DNA of 56,341 bases, taken from the NCBI GenBank assembly GCA_045651865.1, contig JAZRTC010000038.1, forward strand, positions 1-56,341, read 5' to 3'. Every line of letters starts with the position of its first letter. Positions within the stretch are counted from its first letter, which is position 1. Made by a program: the position numbers and the translations under genes. A model generated the notes under the pieces. The model did not search any database. It was given only the letters and a program-made list of their open reading frames with translations, and had not been told where the DNA came from. This stretch comes from RGIG1959 sp045651865. Its GTDB lineage: Bacteria; Bacillota; Clostridia; Oscillospirales; Acutalibacteraceae. Of this stretch, positions 31,272 to 40,300 are shown piece after piece.

Positions 31272-32081
31272 ATGAAGGAGCGGCAACAAAGAGAGCGGCA
31301 GTCGAAAGACCGCCAGCCGAAAGAGCAACCCGCATTCGAGGATGTGATCGCAGGGCGCAACGCGGTGACGGAAGCGTTGCGTTCGGGTCGGGAGATCGAC
31401 CGTTTGCTGGTGGCAAAGGGCATCGGCGGCAGTGCATCCGTGCTGATTGCCAAAGCGCGCGAGCGTGGCATTCCCGTAAAGGATGTGGATTCGCGCAAGC
31501 TGGATGCCATGTGCGGCCCGCACCATCAGGGTGTGGCGGCGATTGCGGCATGCAAGGAATTTGCCACGCTTGACGAATTGTTTGCCGTTGCTCAGGAACG
31601 CGGCGAACCGCCGTTTTTCATCGTGTGCGACGAACTGGAAGATCCGCACAATCTCGGTGCCATCGTGCGCAGTGCCGAAGCAACGGGCGCGCACGGCGTC
31701 ATCATCCCCAAGCGCCGAAGCGTCGGTCTGACAGCGGCGGTGTATAAAGCGTCGGCGGGCGCGATTGAATATGTGCCCGTGGCGCGTGTGACGAACATCA
31801 ACGATACCCTGCGCGAGCTGAAAGAGCGCGGCGTGTGGGTGTACGGTCTGGATATGGACGGTGAGCCGTGGTGCGCGACCGATCTGACGGGTGCAGTGGC
31901 ACTGGTGGTCGGCTCGGAGGGTCGCGGTCTGGGTCGCCTTGTGAAGGAGCAATGCGATTTTGTGCTCAGCCTGCCGATGGTCGGCAAGGTCAACTCGCTC
32001 AACGCATCGGTCGCCTGCAGTCTGATGCTGTATGAGACGGCGCGTCAGCGAGCGGGCATTGCTGCACGCAACCCGAAATAA
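31272..32081 (+). CDS. rlmB: 23S rRNA (guanosine-2'-O-)-methyltransferase, SpoU/TrmH family (RlmB-like)
   Basis: 269 residues. A charged Lys/Arg/Gln-rich N-terminus is followed by a substrate-binding domain (IAGRNAVTEALRSGREIDRL) and the SpoU knot domain with its three motifs: EDPHNLGAIVRSAEATGAHG, LVVGSEGRGL and LPMVGKVNSLNASVA (SAM-binding knot). It methylates the 2'-OH of a guanosine in 23S rRNA; the exact target may differ from E. coli RlmB. SD AAGGA 9 bases upstream of the ATG at 31272. Confidence 0.93.
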   Translation: MKERQQRERQSKDRQPKEQPAFEDVIAGRNAVTEALRSGREIDRLLVAKGIGGSASVLIAKARERGIPVKDVDSRKLDAMCGPHHQGVAAIAACKEFATLDELFAVAQERGEPPFFIVCDELEDPHNLGAIVRSAEATGAHGVIIPKRRSVGLTAAVYKASAGAIEYVPVARVTNINDTLRELKERGVWVYGLDMDGEPWCATDLTGAVALVVGSEGRGLGRLVKEQCDFVLSLPMVGKVNSLNASVACSLMLYETARQRAGIAARNPK

Positions 32082-32111
32082 TCATTGTACAAAACGGAAG
32101 GAGGAAGTGCT

Positions 32112-34499
32112 GTGGATGACAAAAAAACATTCGATCTGTCGGTCGAAGATATTTTGCTGGAGCATGAAATGAAAAAAGGCAATGCATCCCCCGATGCCCC
32201 CAAGTCATCGGCAAGCACCTCCTCTGTGAAGGAACCGGCAAAACCGTCTGCGGCACCGCATCCTCCGCGCAGTGCGGTGGAGCGTTTCGGCGGTGCACAG
32301 GAAGAGGATGCCGATATGAAGGTTATCCCGCCGTCCGAAGCACAGCCGACGGAGGAGAAACGCGCGGTACAGAAGAAAAAAGAAGAAGATACCAGACGCA
32401 TCCCGTCGTTCCGTCCTGCCCCCGAGGAAGTGACCCCGAAAACGGTTGCGGTGAGCATGCGCACGCGTGTGCTGTCGGTGGCGCCGTCGCCGTCATCGGA
32501 TCCGCTGTCGGATACGCAGGAGCTTGACGGACAGCTCGCCGGTCAGATGGTGATGGAAAACTTTTTGGAAGAAACGATGGACGAGGAAGCGGTGGAGGAG
32601 GAGCTTTTGCGCCGCCGCCGCGAAAAAATCAAGGAATTCCGTATCATAGAAGGCGGCAAAGCGCCTGAACCCGAAGTGAAAGAAAAACCTCGCTTCAAGC
32701 TGATGGGTGAGGAAGAGGAGAGCGATGCCGAGGAGGTGCTTCCCGAGGAGGAAGAGCTGCCCGAGGATCTGCTGGAAGATTTCAACGAATACGCCGAAGC
32801 GGATGCCATCCGCAGTGACCTTGCGTATGCCCGTCGCATCGGCGGCGTGGGTGTGATCGCCACGGTTGTTATCGAAGTGTTGTTGCTGGCATTGACCATG
32901 CTGTATCATGTCGGCGCATTGGCGGTGTTGACACCTGCAGTGCTGGTGTCACTGCATATGGCGTTGCTCATCGGTATGCTGTGTGTCAACCACCGTATGA
33001 TCGGCGGCGGTATCAAACGGCTGTTCACATTTCACGCGGATGCCGACACACCGCCGGCGGTGTGTGGTGTGCTCGGTCTGATCTACACAGCCACACTGTT
33101 TGCACAAACCGCACAGATCATGGACGGTCGTGCGTATTTCCTGTCGGCGGCGGCTGGTTTGTCACTGCTTGCAGGTGCACTCGGCAGACAGATACAGGTG
33201 ATCCGTATTCAGCGCAATTTCACCTTTGTCGGCAACGAAAAGCAAAAGAAAAACGCCGCAACGGTGATCGAAGACCGCAAAGTGGCGGATGCGCTCGGGT
33301 ATCCCGACGGCGAAAACGGCACACCGCGCGTGGTGTATTATCGCCGTGTTCCGTTTTTATCGCAATTTCTGGATACCTCGTACGCCTACGACCCTGCCGA
33401 CCGCGTGATGCGCTGGTTTGCACCGCTGGTACTCGGCGTATCGCTTTTGTGTGCGGTCGGGTTTGGCTTGCTGTTCCCCGAACGCTGGGAACGCGCGTGG
33501 CTGTTGTTTGTCACGGCGGTGCTGATGACAATGCCGTCGTGGTCGATGTTTGCCGTACAGCGTGCGATGGCACGCTCGTGCCGCAAGGCACTGCGCAAGG
33601 GCGCGATGATCGGTGGCTTTGCCGCGGCAGAGCAATTTGGTGATCATACGAAGGCGGTGATTCTGGAGGCGGCAGAGCTGTTTCCGAAGGATCAGGTCAA
33701 GCTTCACGGCATCAAGACCTTCTCCGGCACCCGCATTGATGAAGCGATCACGGATGCCGCGGCGGTAATGATCGCGGCCCGCGGCCCGCTTTCACCGATT
33801 TTCCACCGCCTGATTGAAAACCGCACCGATATCCTGCGTGAGGTGGACAGCCTTGCTTATGAGCAGGATATGGGCCTGTCCGGTTGGGTCGGCGGCAGAC
33901 GGGTACTCATCGGCAATCGCCGCCTGCTGGAAAACCACGGTGTGGATGTTCCGGGCAAGGAGTATGAAGATCGCTATGTCCGCGATGACCGCAGTGTGGT
34001 ATATCTGAGCACGGGCGGTGAGCTGTCGGCGATGTTTGTTGTCAGCTATCTGGCAAACGATGCAATCAAAAAGCAGCTTCGTGCGTTGGAGCGTGAGCAT
34101 GTCCGTATCGTAGTGCGCACCTGTGACCCCAACATCACCGATGCCCTGATGTGCGAAGTGATGGATTTGCCTGTCCGTTCGGCGGAGGTGCTGTCGGCGG
34201 GTGAAGGTCGCGTGTATGAGAGCCTGCTTGCCGATACGCAGGTACAGCGCGCTCAGGCGGTGCTGGCTTGCGGCGGTCACGCTGTTTCCAAAATTTTCAG
34301 TGTGGTGCAGAGTTGTCGTATGCGCCGCGGCGTATGGGCGGCGCTGATCTCGCAGATGACGCTGAGCATCCTTGCGATGATGCTGTGCCTTTTCATCAGC
34401 GCTACAACGGGCATTGTGCTCAAGGCGCCGATGCTGATTGCCGCGATCGCGGGCTACGGTGTGGTCGGCTGGCTGATCGGTCGTCTGTTCCGTTCGTAA
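32112..34499 (+). CDS. P-type ATPase-like membrane protein lacking the catalytic motifs
   Basis: 795 residues from a GTG start at 32112 (GGAGG 7 bases upstream). Residues 1-~235 are acidic, low-complexity and probably disordered. Then come membrane segments near 243-262, 268-290, 313-330, 335-350, 430-450 and 455-475, the last with MPSWSMFA where P-type pumps have the conserved Pro. The P-type core follows, but the DKTGT phosphorylation site is replaced by VILEAAELFP (~515-524). The N-domain pattern GWVGGRRVLIGNRRLL is kept. TGD is replaced by RTCDPN (~668) and no GDGxND is seen. Two final helices. It cannot be a normal phosphorylated pump; a regulatory or structural role is likely. Starts 30 bases after rlmB. 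Confidence 0.72.
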   Translation: MDDKKTFDLSVEDILLEHEMKKGNASPDAPKSSASTSSVKEPAKPSAAPHPPRSAVERFGGAQEEDADMKVIPPSEAQPTEEKRAVQKKKEEDTRRIPSFRPAPEEVTPKTVAVSMRTRVLSVAPSPSSDPLSDTQELDGQLAGQMVMENFLEETMDEEAVEEELLRRRREKIKEFRIIEGGKAPEPEVKEKPRFKLMGEEEESDAEEVLPEEEELPEDLLEDFNEYAEADAIRSDLAYARRIGGVGVIATVVIEVLLLALTMLYHVGALAVLTPAVLVSLHMALLIGMLCVNHRMIGGGIKRLFTFHADADTPPAVCGVLGLIYTATLFAQTAQIMDGRAYFLSAAAGLSLLAGALGRQIQVIRIQRNFTFVGNEKQKKNAATVIEDRKVADALGYPDGENGTPRVVYYRRVPFLSQFLDTSYAYDPADRVMRWFAPLVLGVSLLCAVGFGLLFPERWERAWLLFVTAVLMTMPSWSMFAVQRAMARSCRKALRKGAMIGGFAAAEQFGDHTKAVILEAAELFPKDQVKLHGIKTFSGTRIDEAITDAAAVMIAARGPLSPIFHRLIENRTDILREVDSLAYEQDMGLSGWVGGRRVLIGNRRLLENHGVDVPGKEYEDRYVRDDRSVVYLSTGGELSAMFVVSYLANDAIKKQLRALEREHVRIVVRTCDPNITDALMCEVMDLPVRSAEVLSAGEGRVYESLLADTQVQRAQAVLACGGHAVSKIFSVVQSCRMRRGVWAALISQMTLSILAMMLCLFISATTGIVLKAPMLIAAIAGYGVVGWLIGRLFRS

Positions 34500-34511
34500 A
34501 TGAATATCCGG

Positions 34512-34541
34512 ACACCCGTACTTCGGTACGGGTGTTTTTTG
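34512..34541 (+). terminator. Terminator after the P-type ATPase-like gene
   Basis: ACACCCGTAC / GTACGGGTGT with a TTCG tetraloop and a T run. Confidence 0.93.
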
Positions 34542-34562
34542 TCGCAATTCCACGGCGAGATC

Positions 34563-34690
34563 GTAGGGTGCGCAGACCTCTGCGCACCGCGTTTTCGCAA
34601 GAAAACGATCGCCGTAAGGCGATAGTAATGTGCGCCGATTTCGGATACTCCCGATGCGGCGGGAGCAAGCCCCCACCCTACGGTTTCGCC
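34563..34690. repeat. Dispersed intergenic repeats in the 450-base gap before the EF-G-like gene
   Basis: Holds GTAGGGTGCGCAGACCTCTGC (34564 on), a GTTTTCGCAAGAAAAC hairpin (34590-34605) and an inverted copy (about 34637-34683) of the GTAGGG...CATCGGGAG repeat also found at 10391 and 45004. The related GTAGGGCGCGCAGACTCTGC occurs at 44951. The rest of the gap contains the promoter at 34798 and a ~120-base leader. Confidence 0.6.
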
Positions 34691-34797
34691 CCTTAATTTA
34701 TACCAATCCGATGACCTGCGGGCGCACCCGAAATCGGTGTGAAGACCCCGCTTTCAAAAAAATAGGAACACTTTTTTGCTTTTTTTCGTAAAAGCGG

Positions 34798-34826
34798 TTG
34801 AAAAATTGAAAACAATCGTATATAAT
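34798..34826 (+). promoter_or_regulatory. Promoter of the EF-G-like gene
   Basis: TTGAAA (34798-34803), 17 bases, TATAAT (34821-34826), giving a leader of roughly 115 bases. Confidence 0.75.
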
Positions 34827-34949
34827 TATCAAAAGGCACATAACCAACTGGAAACATTTTGTACAAATTCACATCAAAATGCCCCGCTATGTGTCGATAA
34901 TTCATCAACGGATGCGCAATTTGCTCATCCGACGAAAGGGGACTGTTCT

Positions 34950-37016
34950 ATGAAGCAGTATACAGCAAAAAATATCCGTAACATCGTTGTCGCAGGTCAC
35001 GCAGGCGCGGGTAAAACCTCGCTGGTAGAGGCGGCATATTATCTGACCGCCAACCCCGACCGTCTCGGTCGTGTGGCAGACGGCAACACGGTCAGTGACT
35101 TTGATGCCGAGGAGATCCGCCGCAAGGCGTCCGTGTCGACGGCGATCGTGCCGATCGAGTGGAAAAATACAAAGATGAATTTGCTGGACACCCCGGGCCT
35201 GTTTGATTTTGCGGGCGGCCTCAGCGAAGGCGTGCGTGCCGCGGGCAGTGCGCTTATCGTGATTTCGGGCAAGAGCGGCGTCACCGTCGGCGTGGAAAAA
35301 GCGTTCCGTGCCGCATCGAAGAAAGGCATCGCCAAACTGCTGTTTATTAACAAACTTGACCGCGAAAGCGCGGATTTCTATAAAGTGTTTGAAGACCTCA
35401 AAACAACCTTTGGTCCGACCGTTTGCCCGATCGTCGTGCCGTATGTTGTGGATCACAAGGTTGAGTGCTATGTCAACCTGCTTGAGTACCGCGCTTACCG
35501 CTATGAAAACGGCAAAGCGATCGAGGTGCCGATCCCCGATATGGAGCATCGCCTTGACGGCCTGCGCACCGCTATGTATGAAGCGGTCGCGGAGACCAGC
35601 GAGGATCTGATGGAAAAATATTTCTCGGGCATCGACTTTACACCCGATGAGTTGATTCTGGGCCTTGCCAGCGGTGTCCGCAAGGGCGAGATCGCGCCGA
35701 TCTTCTGCGGCTCGGCGCAGGAACTGGAGGGTGTCGACCAGCTTCTTAACGGTCTGACATGGCTGGCACCGTGGGCGGAGACAGTCGCGGGTGAGACGGG
35801 TGTTGATCCCGACGGCAACGAAGTCGCCCTCACTGTGAACGAAAATGCCCAGACGGCGGCAATCGTGTTTAAAACCGTTGTCGACCCGTTCATCGGCAAA
35901 CTGGTGTATTTCAAAGTCATCAGCGGTAAAGTTACCGCCGATTCGACCCTGATGAATATGCGCACGGGCGCAACCGAGCGCCTTGGCAAGCTGTACACCG
36001 TCTGCGGCAAGAAGCAGACCGAGACGCCTTGCGTCCCCGCGGGTGATATCGGTGCTGTGGCGAAGCTCGCCAATGCCAACACGGGCGATACGCTGTGCTC
36101 GCCTGTCCGTCCGCTTGTCCTGCCGCCGGTCGTGTTTGAGGCACCGTGCCTCTCCGTTGCCGTTCTGCCCAAGAACAAGGGCGATGAGGAGAAGATCGCC
36201 GCCTCGCTGATGAAGCTGATGGAGGAAGATCCCACCATCCGCTTTGAGCATAACACCGAAACCAAGGAATCCATCCTGTCGGGTCTGGGCGAGCAGCATC
36301 TGGATGTCATCGCTTCCAAGCTGAAGAATAAGTTTGGTGTGGAGGTGCAGTTTGCCGCACCGAAGGTGCCCTACCGCGAAACCATCCGCAAGCAGGTTAA
36401 GGTGCAGGGCCGCCACAAGAAACAATCGGGCGGTCACGGTCAGTTTGGCGATGTGTGGATCGTGTTTGAGCCGTATGCGGGCGATGAGATCGTGTTTGAG
36501 GAAAGCGTGTTCGGCGGCTCCGTGCCGAAAAACTTTTTCCCCGCTGTTGAAAAGGGTATCCGTGACAGCGCTGTCAAGGGTGTGCTTGCGGGCTTCCCGA
36601 TGGTCGGCTTGAAGGCAACGCTGGTCGATGGCTCGTATCACCCTGTCGATTCTTCGGAAATGGCGTTCAAGACCGCCGCATCCCTTGCCTATAAGGCGGG
36701 TATCCCCGATGCCAACCCCGTCCTGCTTGAGCCGATCGGCGCGCTCAAGGTGTATGTCCCCGGCGACTACACGGGTGACATCATGGGTGATATCACCAAG
36801 CGTCGCGGTCGCGTGCTGGGTATGGAACCCGCCGAGGACGGCCTGACCTGCGTGGATGCGGAAGTCCCGATGGCGGAAGCATCGGATTATTCCACCATGC
36901 TCCGTTCGCTGACACAGGGCAGAGGCTATTTCACGATGGTGTTCGAGCGCTATGAGGAAGCGCCCCACGCCGTCGCGGAAAAGGTCATCGCCGAATATAA
37001 GACTGAAGACGAATAA
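34950..37016 (+). CDS. EF-G-like translational GTPase (second-type FusA)
   Basis: 688 residues with full EF-G domain order. G1 is AGHAGAGKTSLVEA (~16-29), G3 DTPGLFDF (~81-88), G4 NKLDRESAD (~134-142); domain IV starts around EVQFAAPKVPYRETI, and the C-terminal domain has GRVLGMEPAEDGLTCVDAEVP. Canonical EF-G has DTPGH with the GTPase-activating His; here it is Leu, and the EF-G-like subfamily usually has Tyr there. It is therefore probably not the housekeeping EF-G, and its role is uncertain. Start at 34950 with AAAGGGG 8 bases upstream; the upstream frame crosses the promoter. Single-gene unit. Confidence 0.88.
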   Translation: MKQYTAKNIRNIVVAGHAGAGKTSLVEAAYYLTANPDRLGRVADGNTVSDFDAEEIRRKASVSTAIVPIEWKNTKMNLLDTPGLFDFAGGLSEGVRAAGSALIVISGKSGVTVGVEKAFRAASKKGIAKLLFINKLDRESADFYKVFEDLKTTFGPTVCPIVVPYVVDHKVECYVNLLEYRAYRYENGKAIEVPIPDMEHRLDGLRTAMYEAVAETSEDLMEKYFSGIDFTPDELILGLASGVRKGEIAPIFCGSAQELEGVDQLLNGLTWLAPWAETVAGETGVDPDGNEVALTVNENAQTAAIVFKTVVDPFIGKLVYFKVISGKVTADSTLMNMRTGATERLGKLYTVCGKKQTETPCVPAGDIGAVAKLANANTGDTLCSPVRPLVLPPVVFEAPCLSVAVLPKNKGDEEKIAASLMKLMEEDPTIRFEHNTETKESILSGLGEQHLDVIASKLKNKFGVEVQFAAPKVPYRETIRKQVKVQGRHKKQSGGHGQFGDVWIVFEPYAGDEIVFEESVFGGSVPKNFFPAVEKGIRDSAVKGVLAGFPMVGLKATLVDGSYHPVDSSEMAFKTAASLAYKAGIPDANPVLLEPIGALKVYVPGDYTGDIMGDITKRRGRVLGMEPAEDGLTCVDAEVPMAEASDYSTMLRSLTQGRGYFTMVFERYEEAPHAVAEKVIAEYKTEDE

Positions 37017-37027
37017 AACATAATATA

Positions 37028-37066
37028 AACACCCGCCGTTTCTTCTTGAAACGGCGGGTGTTTTTT
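37028..37066 (+). terminator. Terminator after the EF-G-like gene
   Basis: ACACCCGCCGTTTC / GAAACGGCGGGTGT stem with a TTCTT loop and T6. Confidence 0.93.
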
Positions 37067-37184
37067 GTGTCTGCCGTAGCGGCGAACGGCAGATTGTCCC
37101 TCGTTACTGTCAACCTGCACAAAATGGACGCCACGAAAATTCTTTTTTAGAAAATCCTACAAAATTGCCACAATTTGCTCGTTG

Positions 37185-37281
37185 TTCACAATTCGTTCAC
37201 AATTTAAACGGAATGTATGCTATAATGACAGAGAATAGGATAGTTATAATGTGTAAATTGGGTTTGTATCCTCATTTACAC
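37185..37281 (+). promoter_or_regulatory. Promoter region of the giant secreted protein gene
   Basis: Two TATAAT boxes (37221-37226 and 37245-37250) lie about 110 and 85 bases before the ATG; no good -35 sits 17 bases upstream of either. Upstream are TTCACAATT direct repeats (37185-37193, 37196-37204) with a period of 11 bases. Downstream is a GTGTAAAT / ATTTACAC inverted repeat (37251-37258, 37274-37281). These could bind an activator that makes up for the missing -35. Confidence 0.5.
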
Positions 37282-37336
37282 TGTAAGCTGTATCCAAAAA
37301 AATGCACATATATAAAGTAAGAAAGGGGAAATTGAT

Positions 37337-40300
37337 ATGAAAACCACTCATATCACCAAAGCAATCGCGCTGGTTATGACCATGATGATGCTGCTTAGCT
37401 GCGTGCCGTCGTCGGTTCTGCCCGTGTTTGCTTCGGCCGATTCTCAGCAGAGCAGCATTTTTGACAATGTAACGCTCGGCAAGGGTACGGTCACCAATAC
37501 GGAAGCCTACAATGGACCGGATTACGCCGCGGGTCCGAAGGAGGTTCAATATGATTCCGCCAACAACCCGATCGTGTGGAATCAATATTCGCCTTACGAG
37601 CCGTATGCGACCAATGACGAGACACACCCGTTCCTCCCCGGTGGTTCGGCGTGGATCGATCTGAAGTCGATTTTCTATGGCGCACCCGCGACCCCGAATA
37701 TTCCGCTCACCAAATGGTCGGCGAACACCTCGGTGGTCAACATTACGGGTACCGGCGATAAATATGACAACACCCATGGTGTCCTCTCCGGCAAGGAGAT
37801 CAACGCGATCGATGATATGAACCTCATCGACGAGTATCTCTGGGCAACGGACAGCGCACCGATCGGTTCGGATGTGAACAACATCGAATACGGCATTGTG
37901 CAGTCCGGCGTGAAAAAGCACGATGTCAAGCTGACGATTTACAAAAAAGCTGCGGAAGCCAGCGAAAACGGCAAGAGCATCTTCTATAATATGGAAACCG
38001 GCAAGAAGATGGAAAATATTATTTTCAAAGATACTAATGGAGATGGCAGTGTCAGTGCCAGCGGCGATATCTTTGATATTGACGGCAATCATATCCCGTG
38101 CAGCTGGGACGGCGAGGAAAAGCTTTCCGACGGCACGACAGTGTATAAGTATTCGTACTCGACAACCTTCTATGATGTGGAGAGAAAGCCGCTCGAGGAA
38201 GGCGAAGAGGATGTTTCTGCACGCGTGTACAACCGTTACGATGCGATGCAGGGTAAATGGGGTCTGACGCTGGATAAGAATGTCAGCTCTGTGATGTGGT
38301 CTCCTACCTGGGCGGCTAACTATTACGGCGCCGGCAAGGCGCTGAACAACTCGGATCTTTATCTGTCCGACACGCCCTATCTCTTCTTCTCTACCGAAGC
38401 TCCCGACAGCACTCAGATGGCAATTTCGTTGCTGATCGGCGCTCCTGTTCAATCGGAGAGAAAGGCAACCAATAACGGTCAGACCAAAGTGACAAAAGAC
38501 AGCTCGTCGAACTACGAGTTCCGTTGGTACACCATTACCGACAATTCTGATCGTCCCGGCGTTGATACAGAGTCGATGGACTATTCGATGGTGCCCAATG
38601 TTACCGTCAGTGATGTTGTTTACGATCATTATGCGCTGACATCCTCTTCGTCGGATCTTTTGGCGCTGATGCTGGCGAATGATCCCGACAGCCTTAATCC
38701 CCTTAAGGTTGCGGAAAAAGCGGGTAAAGATCCCGAAACGATGTATGTCAACGGTGCTATCACCGGCTGTATCGACTTCACCCAGCTCCTTCCCCTGCTG
38801 ATGTCGATGTATGATAAAAACGATCAACATCATGGCCGCGAGGATGTCAAGTATAAAATCGCGCAGATTCGTGTGGATACCAAGACATCTGAGGCTGTGA
38901 CATTTGCTGCTGAAGGCGTGGAAGACAGCGCTTGCCGCATCAACTATATGTACTTCGGTCCCGGCCAGGCAACGATCTACACCCCGCAGTCCGTGGTTGG
39001 CAACGATATCAACGGCGCCAACTGGATGTATGCGCAGCTTGACGACCAGATTGGTGATCAGAATCCCAACCGGGTTGCCAAAAACCGTCAGAATGTTGAC
39101 AGTGATACACACAAAGCGGGCGATGTTATCTCCGGTTATTACATTGGCGATAACAATTTTGATTTTGACTCCAGCTACACCAACGGTTGGGATAACGGTA
39201 TGGCGGTTTCTGTCACCAATACTCCCAATAATCCGCAGTTGATGACAATTGATACTTACGGTAAAGGTGACGGTCAGTATATCACCTACGACCAGTATTA
39301 CAACGATATGCTGGCTCACTATAAGGCAATTGACGGAACCGATCAGGATCCCGATGGCAAAAAAGATGAGAAAATCGACGGTCACGGGATTTATCAGCTT
39401 GCCGAGTTTACCAAATGCTCGGTAGATTCCAAGTCTCGCATCTGGAAATACACGGATCTTAATGGTAATGTACAATACCTCGAGACGGAGCATAACCATT
39501 ATGATGATGTGCAGTATATTATGGTTACTGTGCCGATTCGTAAATGGGTTAATGTTCTCGGTGACTCGCGCAAGCTCTCTTTCAACATTAATGTTGAGCA
39601 GTACAGCACGCAGGGCGGCGGCAAAATTGACCCCACCTTCTGCATCTGGGGTAATAACATGGGATCGGTTGGCCCCGGTCACGGCGATATAAAGACCGGC
39701 AACCGTTTCCGCGGAGAAGATATGCTCGCGGTGTTTGGTAAAGGTTATTATCAGGTTGACTGCTCTTACAACTATGCCGCAGCAGAGATTGATAAGACCC
39801 TCGGTAACGCCACCTTCTACGACGGCACCGACAGCTGGTTCGACTGGTTGCGTTCGCCCTATGTCTACGGCCTGACGATCACCGATGCAACGGTAAAAGC
39901 TAACGGCACGAGACTCGGTTACGGCGACGAGATGATTGGCTATACTTTTGTTACCGCCATCCGCTATGCTGTTCCTGCCGGCACAAAATTCACTGTGCAG
40001 GGTATGAAGGGCGACGGTAACTCCGCCGGCCTCAACACCTACTCCACCTCGGGTGCGATTGTCAGCGCACACGACGGCGGCACCGGCGTGCAGCCCGAGA
40101 TCCATGTGGATCAGTCTCTCAATGAGAAGATTGTGACCTCTACAGGTAGTTCATCCGAAGGCTATACCTACTACGAGAATCCTAACGGCACACTGAAAGG
40201 TACCCAGTCCACCGGTGCGGCGGCGTACGGTCCGATGCTTGAGCAATCGTTCTACACTATCTACGATATGCTTGACACCGAACGACTCAATACAGCCGGT

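Noticed and set aside
37244..40105. 953-codon minus-strand open frame opposite the giant protein gene
   Set aside because: The plus strand holds the signal peptide, start site and terminator; the minus frame lacks a ribosome site and has shadow-like composition.
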